Numbered from the stretch's first letter, positions 1 through 12,592 are shown. The stretch is 64,000 nucleotides of DNA from Linderina pennispora (GCF_002104995.1 NW_024468259.1:708782-772781), one strand, 5' to 3'. The notes: generated by a model from the sequence alone, not told the origin. Translations and numbers: made by a program.

Positions 1-2455
1 GCCGACCTCAACGGCGGCTTCCAGGCGATCCCCGATCTCAAGGACGCCGTTGCCCGGCCTGCGTGCCAGCATCCGCGAGTCCAGCGATATCAAGAAGGCT
101 GTTGCTGCCGACTCGTCGCTCGACTTCAAGACGGTTGCCGGTGCCAAGAAGGAGCGCCTGCACAAGACGCGCGTGGTCAAGCCGCGCGCCAACCACAAGT
201 TCCCGTTCCCCGAGGCCAAGCCGTTCGACCAGCTGGAGCATCTGCGTCACCTGCAGGGTATGGTCAACCTCGACAAGGTTGTTGTGGTGACTGGCTACGG
301 TGAGGTCAGCCCGTACGGTAATGCCGAGACGCGCTGGGAGATGGAGGCATATGGCGAGTTCTCGCTCGAGGGCTGCATTGAGCTGGCCTTGGATCATGGG
401 CTACATTAAGCACTTCAACGGCCGCCTCAAGACCACCAAGCAGCTGTACTCGGGATGGGTTGATGCCAAGACCGAGGAGCCGGTCGACGACAAGGACGTC
501 AAGGCCAAATACGAGAAGCAGATCCTGGAGCACACGGGTATCCGCCTGATCGAGCCCGAGCTTCTGGACGGCTACGATCCGAACAGGAAGCCGATGATGC
601 GCGAGCTGCAGCTCGAGCATGACATGGAGCCGTTCGAGGCCACTGCCGACGAGGCAGCCCAGTTCAAGCTGCGCAACGAGGACAAGGTTGATATCTGGGA
701 GAACACCGATGGCTCGTGGTCGGTGCGCTTCCTCAAGGGCGCCAACCTGATGGTGCCCAAGGCGCTGCGCTTCGACCGCCTGGTCGCCGCCCAGATCCCG
801 ACTGGCTGGAACCCCGAGCGCTACGGTATCCCCAAGGACATTGCCAACCAGGTCGATCCGATCACCTGCTACGTGCTGGTTGCCACCGGTGGAGTCGCTG
901 GTACGCTCCGGCATCACCGACCCGTACGAGTTCTACAAGTACGTGCACGTCACCGAGGTCGGTAACTCGATGGGCTCTGGCGTCGGAGGCATGAACTCGA
1001 ACAAGCTGATGTACAAGGAGCGCTACTTTGACAAGGACATCCAGAACGACATTCTGCAGGAGACGTTCATCAACACGATGGCGGCCTGGGTCAATCCTGC
1101 TGATGATGTCGTCGTCGGGTCCGATCAAGCCCACTGTCGGTGCCTGCGCTACCTCAGGTTCTGTCGATCGACGTTGCTGTCGAGACCGATCCAGACTGGC
1201 AAGGCCAAGATCATGCTGGCTGGCGGCTTTGACTACTTCCAGGAGGACGGCTCGTACGAGTTTGCGCAGATGAAGGCGACCAGCAACACGCTGGAGGAGT
1301 TTGCCCGCGGCCGCACGCCCAAGGAGATGTCGCGTCCGTGCACTACCACCCGCTCCGGCTTCATGGAGGGCGAGGGAGCTGGCATTGTTGTCGTCATGAA
1401 CGCAACCACTGCGCTCGAGATTGGAGTGCCTGTCTACGGTATTCTGGCCATGACTGGCACTGCCACCGACAAGGAGGGCCGCTCGGTGCCTGCTCCGGGC
1501 AAGGGTGTGCTGACAGTCTGCTCGCGAGGTTGCGAGCAGTGTGCCGTCGCCGCTGCTTGACATGAAGTACCGCCGCCGCCAGCTCGAGCAGCGCCAGTCG
1601 ATGATCGGCGACTGGGTCAAGCGCGAGCGCGAGTATGTGCAGCAGGAGCTGGAAGTCGCTGAAGCAGTCGCCTGCTGGCCTGCCGTGCGACGAGGCCACG
1701 TTCGTCAAGGAGCGCAGCGAGTTCATCGAGAAGGAGGCCAAGCGCCAGCAGCGCGAGGCTCTGGACACGTGGGGCAACGAGTTCTGGCGCCAGGATGCGC
1801 GCATTGCGCCGCTGCGTGGCTCGCTAGGCCGTGTGGGGCCTGACTGTCGATGACATTGGCGTTGCCTCGTTCCACGGCACGTCAACCAAGGCCAACGACA
1901 AGAACGAGTCGCAGGTCCTCGACAAGCAGCTCAAGCACCTGGGCCGCACTCCGGGCAACGCTGTTCCGGCTGTCTGCCAGAAGTGGCTCACAGGCCACCC
2001 GAAGGGCGCCTGCCGCTGCCTGGATGCTCAACGGTGTCATGCAGGTTCTGCGCACCGGTATCATCCCTGGTAACCGCAACGCCGACAACATTGCCGCTGA
2101 GCTCGAGCAGTTCGAGCACATCCTGTACCCATCGCGCTCGATCCAGACCGACGGTGTCAAGGCTGGTCTGCTCAAGTCCTTCGGTTTCGGCCAGGTCGGC
2201 GGCGAGATTCTGGTCATCCACCCCGACTATCTCTATGCCACCCTCTCTGAGGAGCAGTACGAGCAGTACCAGAACAAGGTCAAGGGCCGCGAGCAAAAGT
2301 CGTACCGCTACTGGCACGACACTCTGGCTGGCAGCCACGGCTTTGTCCAGATCAAGGATGCTCCTCCGTACACTGAGGAGCAGGAGCAGCAGGTCTACCT
2401 GAACCCGCTGGCCCGCGCCAAGTTCAACCCGGCTACCAACAGCTACAAGTTCTAA
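1..2455 (+). CDS. FAS2: Fatty-acid synthase alpha subunit, 3' part (ketoacyl synthase region)
   Basis: C-terminal part of the fungal cytosolic type I fatty-acid synthase alpha chain; the 5' end lies outside the window. It covers the end of the ketoreductase region and the full beta-ketoacyl synthase domain, which condenses malonyl-ACP with the growing chain. The KS catalytic set is visible: Cys in GACATS (codon near 1145), His in [11 protein letters not shown], and His in TGHPKGA. Other hallmarks are [17 protein letters not shown] and SVPAPGKG. Reading frame changes near 50, 395, 895, 1100, 1190, 1530, 1660, 1840 and 1990, always with the family sequence continuing in the next frame and no splice signals, so I read these as base-calling indels. 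It ends NPLARAKF...SYKF then TAA, followed by AT-rich 3' UTR; the usual C-terminal phosphopantetheinyl-transferase domain is not seen. Convergent with the next gene. Confidence 0.93.
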
Positions 2456-2544
2456 AGACTTTATTTCCTTTTTCCACTTTTTTTATATCAAAAATACCAA
2501 TATTCGCATTCTATGTGGTCGGACATGGTGATGATATATTGAAA

Positions 2545-2595
2545 GGTGGTGATGGTGATGGTGATGGTGAGAATGAGGATGGGGATGAGGATGGA
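2545..2595. repeat. GATGGT / GATGAG microsatellite
   Basis: Imperfect hexamer and trimer repeat of GGTGAT and GAGGAT type in the 150-bp gap between two convergent genes. It lies in the presumed 3' UTRs of both. Confidence 0.8.
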
Positions 2596-2605
2596 GTATT
2601 AGTGT

Positions 2606-3515
2606 CTATGCCTTGGCAGTAGCATTGCCCTTGTAGCACTCGATGGTGATTGACTTGATTGCCATGATTGAACGACGGCAGCTTCTCCCAGTTGACGTAT
2701 CCGCCGGCCCACGCTCTCGTTCCAGGCCTCTCCAGAGCCGCCGTCCCAGATCGAGAAGCTCACATAAGACTTGGCATCTGGGAACTGGAACCCGTTGGCT
2801 GGGTCCCAGGTGTCCTTCCTGTTGACCGTGCGGAACGTCTGGCCATTGACGCTCCACTCAATCTTGTCGGGTGTCCAGTCGATCTTGTACGTGTGGAAGT
2901 TCTGCGTCGTGTCCGAGAGCACCTGCGACTTGACCATCTTTGTGTAGTCGAGCTTGTTGTGCCAGTAGTAGTTTGACTGGACCGTGGCCGTGTCGGCGCC
3001 GACAAACTCAAAGTCAATCTCGTCACCCACCTGGTCGTTGCGGATAATTAGCGAAGACACAACTCCGCCGCTGGTGCATCCGGATTTCACCTGGGCTGTG
3101 ACGGTTCCGTACTGGATCGCGCGCGTGCTGATCACAGGTCGCCCCGAATCCCTTTTCGCCCTGCTTGACCAGCGCCAGCTCAAGCTGTCCGTTGTTGAGC
3201 TTTGCGTTTGAGGGCTCGAACTTTGACACAAATTTGGCAATCCCCGGGTCGTTGGTCTTGTAATCGGCGATGTTTGCAAAGGCACCAGGCTGGCCGAAAT
3301 CGACGGCGGAGTCGGCGCAGTCCATCAGTGCCCCAGCAGCTGGTGGGCGAGTGCGAGTTGGACGGCTCGCAATCAAATGGCATGCAGTATTGTGCATTTC
3401 TGTTGCAGAAGCCCTTGACACAGCATGGGGTGTCGGCGCTGCAGGTCTGGGTGCCACAGGTGCCGGCTGAGGCTGCAGCAAACAGCGACAGTGCAGAAAC
3501 GATGCAGAATTTCAT
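2606..3515 (-). CDS. CRH-type GH16 chitin-glucan transglycosylase
   Basis: Secreted cell-wall enzyme of the Crh1/Utr2 kind, which transfers chitin chains onto beta-glucan. The start at 3513-3515 gives a signal peptide (MKFCIVSALSLFAAASA), followed by a cysteine-rich module with the chitin-binding spacing CGTQTCSADTPCC...C...YC. The GH16 catalytic core has the ExDxE motif as DEIDFEFVG, then NYYW, the WTPDKIEWSVNG strand and FSIWDGG. The C-terminal strand IKSITIECY is typical of CRH enzymes. Frame shifts occur near 3345, 3140 and 2690 inside conserved segments, consistent with indel errors; no intron is needed. No GPI tail is evident: the protein ends soon after IECYKGNATAKA. Convergent with FAS2, 150 bp apart. 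Confidence 0.88.
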
Positions 3516-3902
3516 GTTGGTTTGGAGAAATGCAAGGATTATAGCTCATGAAAGAACGAAAGGAGCCGTAGAGCGAGTGAAGGGAAGCGAAAGCGAGGTG
3601 CTTCTTTGCTGCCCCATTCATGTTTTCGTTGCTGCTGTTGTCCTGCGTTCTGCGCCTCAAATGCACAATGGCCTGAACCATCGGACAGTAATACATGTGT
3701 TGGCTTGTAGATAAACAACACAATTGGGTTTGGCAGCCTTCAGCCCATTGTGTATATTATTGTCGCATATACTGATTGGAGAACGTAGGAAACACAAGCC
3801 ACCTTCTGGATGCTTGCTCAACCAAACCTATATTTTTCAGCTTCTGTCGAGGGGAATGGAGACAAAACAATTAATGAACATAGTTCTACTAAATCAACAG
3901 CA
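3516..3902. other. Intergenic, 387 bp
   Basis: Promoter side of the CRH gene and 3' side of the velvet gene. Moderately AT-rich; no further gene or repeat recognised. Confidence 0.5.
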
Positions 3903-6353
3903 TCAGTCTGACCGGTCGACATCGTCCTCAACGCTATTCGACGATTTGCCAGACTCTTTCCGCACTGGAATTTTGACACCCTGTTTGGCGAAATGTTTTG
4001 ACAACGAGGTTGATTCTAATGGACTCTGAGAGCGTTTATTAGCCATTCTGTCGGTTCCAGGCAACTACTGTCTTTCCAGCCAGGCGCTGTTGTCCTTGTG
4101 CTCCTCTTACCTATCATGCCCGGGAATTGTTTTGCGGAATACACTCTGAATGGATCGGAAAATGTCCTGGCCTTGATGTTGGTCGATGTGCGCATTATAC
4201 CGCCTGTCTCGCTACGAATCGTAGATCTCCCATTCATTGAGTTAGCAGAATAGGTATGCAATATGTAGAGCTGCCACCCATTTTGCTGAACAACCGGAAA
4301 GCAGAATGCACAGGGGCGGAGTGGGAACTCTGACCCAATGCTGGTGCAGCAGATGGATGGGAGGCTAGTGGACTCACAGTAGGCACTTACCTTTTCAGAT
4401 CAAAGAATGAGAACCGCAGACGATACTCGCCGTCCTTGCGGATTGACAGATCTGGGAACACAAAAAATATGCCCAGTGAACCATCGGTGTTTTGCAGTTT
4501 GGCCCCTGTGGCTATGCTCGATCCAATGAGATTGCGCACTGTGTCTGCTGCCGAGGGCGTGGTGCTGGATGGGAACGCCATCGATGTCGAGCCCATTACG
4601 GTGCTTGGGCTGGATGTTGTGTGCGGATGTGATAAGGAGTAGTGGTATACAGACGGCTCAGCAGAGATGTTTGTGCTCATTGAGTGTGGCGACATGTCAT
4701 TTGTGATTGGGCCGTCAATGATCTCTGGCTGGTGGAAGTCGTACCCGGGCTGGTACGATGATATCTGGTGCTGCTGGTGGATCAACGACGCAGCGCTGAC
4801 AATGCCTGTGGCGCTGCCGTGACCAGAGTCATGCGACGACCGTTGCCGGATCAAATCCATCTCGGCCTCCATGTCCGCCGAAACCAGATTGCATGTCGCT
4901 GTGAAGAAAGACGTGTCCGTGTGCCTACAGGGGTAGCAAAGCGGGTATAAATATTGCTATGCCATTGTTGGACAGAGCGATTTGCAGTAAAGTGGGAGAA
5001 CGAAAAAAAAAAAAAAAAAAAAAAGAGGGACAGGAGGCAGAGCAACAATCTGCATGGCGTTTTTGGGAAATGTGCGGGTTGGTTGGTGTATAGTGGACCC
5101 AGAAAATTTCAAAAAAGGCAGAAACTGCATGCATTGTCCCCACCTCACAGAAGAAAAAGCACCGTTCGCGCACGCCCTACCATGCAAGAATGCATGGTAT
5201 CCGGTTGACCGAGAGGGGGAGTGCATACCCGAAGGCACACTTGTCCCTTCATATGCCTTACTTACTCTACGCTTAGCTGCTGGCCGGTGACTCGATCGTA
5301 GATGAACAGCTGCAAAATGGGCGGTGGAGTACACGGTCGCCGATCCTATAGAAATGACAAGCCGATAAGAGTAGGTTAGGCGGGGAGATTCTAGAGCTTA
5401 CCCACCGGGCCAAGAGCGGCCATCCAAGAAGATTGCCATAGCAGCAGGTGCGACGATATGCGGGGATAGGTGTAAGCCAATGCGGCACTACCCAGGATCG
5501 AGCAGGTGAAAACCGCGCTGTGGCTCTTGGGAAGAAGTTTGCACTAGATGGCGGCACCATGTCCGTCACCAGCCTATCTCACGCATGTTGCAGATGGGGC
5601 TCATTGGGGAGATCGACCCATCCACGGATACAAAAATAGTCGTAAGGCCTGGTTGCCAAAGCGAGAGGGAAAACCAGGGAGGGTAGCGAGACACTCCCCA
5701 TGAGAAAAATTGCTAGTGCGCGGTTGAAATCGGAATGAGGCGTATTTACCTTCTCACCAAACCCACACATGCGTGCGCGCAGCGGCTGCTGGATGACACG
5801 AAGCTCGTACGTGTACCTATGTGTTCAGATTTTTAATTTCCAGCGATGGAGGCACTAGTAATGAAACCAGTGTGCGTGGGTGTCCCGATTCTGTCCTTTT
5901 GGAGCGCAGTAACGATAATATTTACATGTCACGAACTATACAGCAATCTATCGAGCTGGCAACGGGGAAGAAGCGAGAGAGGCGAAAAATGAGAAAAGGG
6001 GGAAGCCTTGGGCAGTAAGAGAAAGCAAAGAGGCGAGCATACTGCTTGGACCCAGAAAAATCGTTCATGCGGCCAGAACAGGAAACGAGAAAGCAGCAAG
6101 CGAAAGGCGCCTGGAAATTTGTTTTACTAGCTCGATTGACCAACAAGGCAGCTCGGGCCTGTATGTGGCAGACAAGCGAGCACCCCCAGTAGCCGAAAAG
6201 GATCAAAGGAAATTGAGTTGGACACGCATGAGCCCCGCCAGGAACTCCCTTCTGCCGGCACCTGATTCAAGAAATAATAGGCACTTACGGTTGCGAGGTA
6301 GGAACATGGTCTGGGCGGATCCTCAATCCGCTGGCTGTGTCTGAGGAGAGCAT
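3903..6353 (-). CDS. Velvet-domain regulator (VelB/VosA-like), six exons
   Basis: Nuclear velvet-family DNA-binding regulator linking development and secondary metabolism in fungi. I rebuilt it from splice sites: exons 6289-6353, 5750-5816, 5266-5345, 4391-4924, 4111-4226 and 3903-4015 sum to 975 nt, exactly 325 codons (324 aa). Every junction keeps frame and has GT donors (GTAAGT, GTAAAT, GTAAGT, GTAAGT, GTAAGA) and AG acceptors. Velvet landmarks run across the junctions: YELRVIQQPLRARMCGFGEK, then DRRP..TPPPILQLFIYDRV, then DTSFFTATCNLVSAD, a Ser/His-rich insert, FFVFPDLSIRKDGEYRLRF, FSDPFRVYSAKQFPGM, and KHFAKQGVKIPVRK. The fourth exon carries a loop of about 90 residues inside the domain, as in VelB. 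The exon-5 acceptor (4226) could instead be a few codons further in. TATAAAT lies about 160 bp upstream. Intron 1 is long (472 bp). Confidence 0.85.
5003..5024. repeat. A22 homopolymer in a velvet intron
   Basis: Run of 22 adenines (plus strand) inside the third intron of the velvet gene (4925-5265). Length is likely unreliable. Confidence 0.9.
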
Positions 6354-8107
6354 GGCGGTATATTAGCGAGTATATAACTCCGAGTGTGAGAAAGCAAGAA
6401 TATCGAAAAAGTAGCTGAAAGGGGAAGTGGGAGGTGAGAAAAGAGCAGAGGAAAGGAAAGCAGGTGAAGCAGCTGGAGATTAGCGCATGGCCATGCCGGC
6501 AGGCTGTGCCGATTTATACTTGTACGCCTCTCCACGGGCTAGCTGCCGCAAAATCGCAAAAAACCTTATCAAGCGCTTAGCGAACACCCTTAAGCCCTTT
6601 TCTTTCTCAGGGGAGGGCTAGCCTGCCCGGAGCCCGGGTTCGAGATGGGGCCACTTACCCCCTCTCCTCATCCACCTGCCCCCAAAACACCCTCGCTTTA
6701 TTCCTTTCATTCTCTGTATGGGAATAGAAAGGTCGACTCCAGAATGGAAAATCTGAAGTAGCGCCCGCATTCGAGTAACAAATGAACCTTGGCGGCTGCA
6801 TGCTAGCGGAGGGAAATTACACCCCCTCCTTCTGCACAGTCTTTCACCCCTTGTTTAGCTCTTGGGCCTAATGTTTGTGAATGTAGCATGGCCTATTCCT
6901 GGCGCGGAGTCTCATTCACGACGCATTGCGTTGCAACGAATGCGTCGGTGCTAAGGCAGATGCGTCGATGGCAGCTGTATGAGTGTACGTGCCACTGGAT
7001 CCTGTAGCCTCCAGCCGGAGCAATCGCTTGTCCAGGTCTATTCCGGACACTAGCCTGAGCAATTTCTACTCTAGGTTCACAGAAGCACCGAGGGTGTTGG
7101 TGGCTCCGCCTCTGCTCGGCCGTCCGCTGGTCACACAGCCTCCGCGATGCCGACTGGTGTCTGTGGGCAGCAAACCACAGGCCGACCCTGAGAACGACAC
7201 GACAAACCCACCAATGCGTTTGCTTAGGGCACAGCCTGCTGCTCTTGCTGCTGTCGCTCCTGGGGAGGCGATCTTCCAGGCACCTTCTACCCTTGGCTTA
7301 AGTAAGTGCATCGACGAATTGGCGCGGACCCATTGCCATCTGCCTGGGCAGAAGGGGGTAGATCCACCGATGCTGGGCCCTTTCATGCCGAGGGGTCAAC
7401 CCACGCCCCCAGCCCACCACTGGCCATTTCAGCCGTAATCGAGCAGTGACGGCGATCCAATATCGCACACCCGCTTGGGCAGTTCTGCGTTTGGCAGCTA
7501 TTTGTGTCTGTGCAACTAGGCCATGTGCTTGCATCTGAGTGGCCAGAGATACACTTGGTGGGCCTGCCTCCTGTCCACTTGCTGCAGAATCGCACCAGCT
7601 CGTTCTCTGGGTAGACCCACTAGCGGCGTTCCGGCCATATTCCAGTGAATAGGTATGTTGCCAAGCAGGATGGCGCTGTCGATCAAGCCTACCCATGTCA
7701 CATGACACGGAATCCAGCTTTCGGGATCTGATTTAACGATCAGATTATACCGCAGCCCAGTCCGCCCTCGCAGGCATTTAGTCAGGATGGCAATGTTTTC
7801 TCCGCCTGGCCAAAAGGGTACCTTGGCCAGGCGAAGATTGCTCTGAAGATAGGTATGGCGACATCAGGACACATTTGTATTCGTCGAGCCAATTAATAAT
7901 GTTCGACTGGCAAGGTCGCTTGATGAGAGGCGCTTTGGCTCGACACTTTGCGTACAAATAGTGGCTGTCCGCCTGCCATCCTGGTCAGGCTCTGCAAATA
8001 TCCCTCTTTTTCTCTTCTTCCTCTCCATCCTGCCTCTCCATCCTGCCTCTCCATCTTGCCTCTGCTCTGTATTTCCATTAGCCTCTACATACACGCACAT
8101 TCGGTCC
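6354..8107. other. 1.75-kb gap between velvet and cystinosin genes; unexplained coding-like stretch
   Basis: 6354-6980 is promoter-like, with pyrimidine-rich tracts toward the velvet start. 7000-7870 is GC-richer and holds open frames on both strands that change frame repeatedly. The best is minus strand ~7700-7870 continuing to ~7380 after a shift, with a Cys-rich segment (CSKWTGG...CISGHSD...CTDTNSCQTQNC). I recognise no family. It may be a decayed or indel-damaged gene. Confidence 0.35.
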
Positions 8108-9490
8108 ATGGACACCAGCATTGAGACAACAGCGTCGTTTGGCGCATTCATATCGAATGTTCTCGGATGGGTACGTTTACGTCGCTCCCACGACGTGGTA
8201 GGAGGTCCTACGATTGTGCTCTACTATCGCCTCCCTACCATCCCCTTCTCCCTGCTCTGGCACAATTGCATGCTACCCATGTTGTTTGTTTGTTTGTCTC
8301 CTTTCATGATACTCGTGGTGTATGTGGTAACGGTTTCCAGAATCCAGCACTGCCACAGCCCAGGAGGGAGCTCATTCGTGGGCACTGGTGCAGGAGGACA
8401 GAGGTGGTTTTCCCTTTTTGGCTATTAGTGACTTTGTTGCCAGTACAATTGCCCGACTTCGTGCATTGCCCACACTAATTCCACCCAGAACCCATTGTTT
8501 GCTATAGACGTACTTTCTCGCGTGGTCTGTGAGCTTCTATCCGCAGATTATTCTAAACTACCGGCGCAAAAGGCAAGTACCTGTCTCATCCAAAATAATG
8601 TCCCCCAGGGCTACTGCGCGTTCATCTCCGGTGGGATTAATATCTATATATTGCCAATTCATGTAGTGTCGAGGGGCTGTCAATAGACTTTTTAGTATAC
8701 AACGTGTACGGGTTCGCCTGCTATGCCACCTTCAACACAGCCTTCTTCTTTAGCGATTCGATCCGCGACGAGTACGCAAAGCGCAACGACGGCCACCAGA
8801 ACCTGGTGCGGTTCAACGACCTGTTTTTCTCTTATCACGCGCTGGTGCTGAGCATCGTGACCTTTGTCCAATCGTTCCTCTACAAGGTAAAGGTCGAAAT
8901 AGCGTGCCTGCATGGATGTCCTACTGCAAATGCAAATTCTGATGACGATGTCATTATATTAAAGCGTCACGCACTTCCCCCTCCACCCCCCAAACTAGAG
9001 AGCCCCCGCGCAAGAGTCGTCGCTGGTCGTGCGTGTCTTCTTCTTCGCCACCGCCACAGGGGCCGTGCTACTGTCGCTGTTCTCGACAGCATACAACGTT
9101 GTGTACTTTTTGAGCTTCATCAAGCTCGGGTGCAGCCTGATAAAGTACATTCCGCAGACATTCTTGAATTTCCGCCGCAAGTCGACCGTTGGCTGGTCGA
9201 TCCACAACATCCTGCTGGACTTCACTGGCGGCGTGCTGTCGTTCACACAGCTGATTCTCGACGCGGCCAGGTCGGGCAATGTTGGCGAGGCGTTTGGCAA
9301 CCCGGTCAAGCTGGGCATGGGTCTGGCCAGCATTGGGTTTGACGTTATCTTTATGACGCAGCACTACCTGCTGTACACCGATCGATATGACCCGCGCAAC
9401 TTTGAGGCCCAGCTGCAGTTCCACAGCGACGGCACGCCGAACTACGGATCGGCTGACAACAGCGACGCCGAGTCTCGGTCTACTCTGTAA
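8108..9490 (+). CDS. Cystinosin-like lysosomal/vacuolar cystine transporter
   Basis: PQ-loop family membrane protein (human CTNS, yeast Ers1) that exports cystine from the vacuole with protons. Four exons, 8108-8170, 8508-8572, 8667-8886 and 8999-9490, sum to 840 nt (279 aa) with consistent phases. The first PQ loop is WSVSFYPQIILNYRRKSVEG, spanning the exon 2/3 junction; the family signature GLSIDFLVYNVYGF follows. The second PQ loop is IKYIPQTFLNFRRKSTVGWS, then LLDFTGGVLS. About seven hydrophobic segments can be counted. Intron 2 (8573-8666) uses a GC donor (AG|GCAAGT) with a TAG acceptor; the others are GT-AG. The tail is acidic and Ser-rich. No frameshift is needed in this gene. Confidence 0.92.
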
Positions 9491-9560
9491 TATCTCACAT
9501 CACTTTTGTAATCCATTGCCAATCATCTACAATGTCTCGATAACATCCATTACCCATGGG

Positions 9561-12299
9561 TTAGGCCGTGATCTGCGAGTCGTACTTGGCGCGCAGCTCA
9601 ACGACGCGCTGCGCAACATCCTTGCCAGCCATGTCGCTGAATCCAGGCGTGGCCACCAGCTCGGCCAGGAATGCCTCGATCAGCTTGGATCCGCTCGCCA
9701 TCTGGGCCTTGGTGAATTCTGTCGCCTTGCTTCTTTGGCTCACTGTTGACCGACGAGAAATCCTCGAGCTCGGTCACCTTGCGCTTGGCAAGCTTGATCA
9801 CCGACTCAGGGAACTGCGCCAGCTCTGCAACATGGATGCCGAAGCTCTGGTCGCACACGCCCTTGCCAATCTTGTACAGCAGCGTCAGCTTCGCGCTGGC
9901 CCGCTGTGCTGCCTCTTACGTGCCCGCTGCTGATCCTTGCCATGACATGGCGGTTATTCACAGCTGGGTACAGCTTCTCGAGCTCTGTCAGCTCGTGGAA
10001 ATGGGTGGCAAAGAGACACTTGCTCCTGATCTCCTTGACAATGTGCTCCGAGATAGCCCATGCCAGGCCAAATCCGTCGTAGGTGCTGGTGCCACGACCC
10101 AGTTCATCGATAATCACCAGCGAGTTCTCGGTCGCCGTCTTCAGAATCGACGCGGTCTCGAGCATCTCAGCCATAAACGTCGACACGCCCTTGAGCTGTG
10201 CATCGCCCTGCACCCACACGCGCCAGAATGCAGTCGAAAATGCACAGCTGCGCCGAGTCGCACGGTACAAAACAGCCGACCTGCGCCATCAGCGCAATGA
10301 CACCAATCTGGCGAATGTACGTGGACTTGCCACCCATGTTGGGTCCGGTGATGATGACAAACTCCGACTCGCCCTTAGTCATGCTGACATCGTTCGCGAT
10401 AAAGCTGATCCCCTCCTGCACCTCCAGGCAAGGATGGCGAGCGGCAGCCAGCTCGACATTGCCACTTTCTGTCAGCACTGGCCGTGTATACGGGATCGGT
10501 GCTGTTGCTGATGCTTCGGCAAAGCTGGCAATGACATCAAGATGGGCAACAGTCGTGTTGAGCCGCTCCAACACTGGGCAGTACGACGCTGCAACCTTGA
10601 TCACCTCCCTGACCAGTGCCGACTGAGCCTTGTCATAATCGGAGGAGAGGTCGCGATACATCCGGCTGGCATCACGCAGGGTAGGTGTCGTAAAGTACAC
10701 GCCTGTCTTGAGCGTCGACAGCTCGAATGTACTTGGTCCCCTTGCGCAGCTTGGCTCCGTCAGTGCGCGAGACCTTTAGGCAGTGCCCAAACGTCGAGTG
10801 CTTCTCGAGCTTCAGCTTCTTGTTCATATCAAGCCCCAATGCACTGGCCACTCGGCTCTGCTCAGCGACGATTGTGTGCATCTCCTTCGCCATCTGCGCC
10901 TTGGTCTCCTGGAGCCCCTCGTCAAAGTCCGCCTTCAGCATGAACTCGTGCTGGTCCGCCATCTCCAGATCGACAGCAGTCTCGACCATGCCTTGGAATG
11001 ACTCCAGGTCGTTTGCAATGGACACCAAATCGTTCAGGTAGTACTGGTCCACCAACTGGCCCGTTGTTGGCCAATACATCGCAGAGCGCAGGCAACGACA
11101 CAACCACTTGGTACACGCGCACAATGTCCTGTAACGTAGCATACCCGCGCTGGAATCGGTTAGACAGACGTTTAAAGTCCGGCAGGCTGCGCAAGATTCA
11201 CACTGCGCAGGGTCTCGCGACACTCGATGTTCATGAAGAACTGCTCGACCAAGCCAAGCCGGTCCTCAATATCCGTAATCGACAAAAGCGGCTGCTTGAG
11301 CCACTGCTTCAGCAGACGCTTTCCTTGTGAGGTCTTGCAGCGGTCGAGCAGTCCATACAGGCTCATGGTCTTGCTTGCCCCGTCCTGGGGCGACGGCATC
11401 AGGTTCAGTGCCTGGACCGCCGACGCATCAAGTTTCATGTACTGCGACAGGTTGTGTGTACTGATAGTGAAGTTGGCGTAGTTTGACTCGTCGACCAGGA
11501 GGTTGAGATAGCCGATGATGGCCGCCAGCGCGCCCATCGAGCGCTTCAGATCATACTCGGGCAGGCTCACAACCGGTGCCTGTGAGTTCACCAAACGCCC
11601 CAGATCCTGCTCGATATTGCTGACAGTGAACTTGCTCTTTTGCATGCTGGTGATCACAACCCCGCACCTGTCCAGCACGCTAACCAGTTTGCGACTCTCC
11701 AGACTCTGCGCCGCGCCAAGCTGCTCAATCAGGCATTCCTTGACATTGAGCTGGATCACCAAGGGATTCGAGGTTCGAATAGACATCATTATCGACAAAC
11801 TCGCACACGCCGATACTGCGTTGCGCCGGATCCACAAACGCGACACCCACCTGCTCGCCTCTGACGCTGACGGCCATGACCAGCGGGACTGTCACCACCT
11901 CAGAGTTCCGGAACAGCATCTCCTCGACCTCCTGCAGGTTTCCGGGCGATGCGGTCTTTGACACGTTCCACGACCCCTGCCGGGAATCGCTGGCGTAGAT
12001 CTCTACGCGCAGCTGGTAGTTGAGCAGCGCATCGCGCATAAAGCTCTCGGCGACCACGCGCGACATTGTGCAGCTGGGAAGGTTGCTGCCCAGCATCTTG
12101 AGTACTGAAGGCGTCTTATAAACCACAGTAGCCACATATTTGGCATCAGGCCCGTGGACGCTGTAGTAGTCGCCATTGGAGCGCTCAAATATGGCGGACC
12201 GTGTTCACCTTTTGCTCCAGTGTGCTAAAGAACCTGCAGAACCCTTGCTCCGACGACTTGTCCAGAGCCAGATCGGGGACGCTCTTCTTCCTTGGTCAT
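9561..12299 (-). CDS. MSH2: DNA mismatch-repair ATPase MSH2
   Basis: MutS homologue, common subunit of MutS-alpha and MutS-beta, which recognises mismatches and insertion loops in the nucleus. Domains in order: mismatch-binding/N-terminal domain ([36 protein letters not shown]), connector, lever/clamp helices, then the ATPase with Walker [15 protein letters not shown], Walker [17 protein letters not shown] and the [11 protein letters not shown] segment. The helical tail ends KYDSQITA. The span of 2739 nt (~912 codons) matches the family. Start chosen at ATG 12297-12299, just before the conserved PDLALDK segment. At least seven single-base frameshifts interrupt it, each inside conserved sequence without splice signals. 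Its stop is 70 bp from the convergent cystinosin stop. Confidence 0.93.
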
Positions 12300-12592
12300 T
12301 CCTCTGAATCAGTGAAAAAGGGGGGTTTAAATGCGAAAGAATTCGTTTTTGAAAAAACAGTGGAAAGCAGTGTAGAGAGCTGCGCGTCGAGGACGATGGG
12401 CAGGGCTAAGCCACGCTGCACGCGCGCAATTTGCGACTGTTTAGATATAATCAGATTGATCCTTTGTAATTAGAAGCAGGCTTCGTAGCTTGGGGCATTG
12501 TGAGCTCTGGATATTGGGCTGCTTCGTCACTCGACCCTCACAACGATCCTCGTTTCTTTTCTCATTGTACTCAAATTCAGCTGTTTGTAATA

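Noticed and set aside
6625-6650. tRNA-like B-box (GGTTCGAG)
   Set aside because: No matching A-box or cloverleaf arms around it. I found no credible tRNA gene in the window.
6983-7438. 151-aa plus-strand frame
   Set aside because: Non-ATG start and a Pro/Leu-rich composition with no domain; equally open on the opposite strand.
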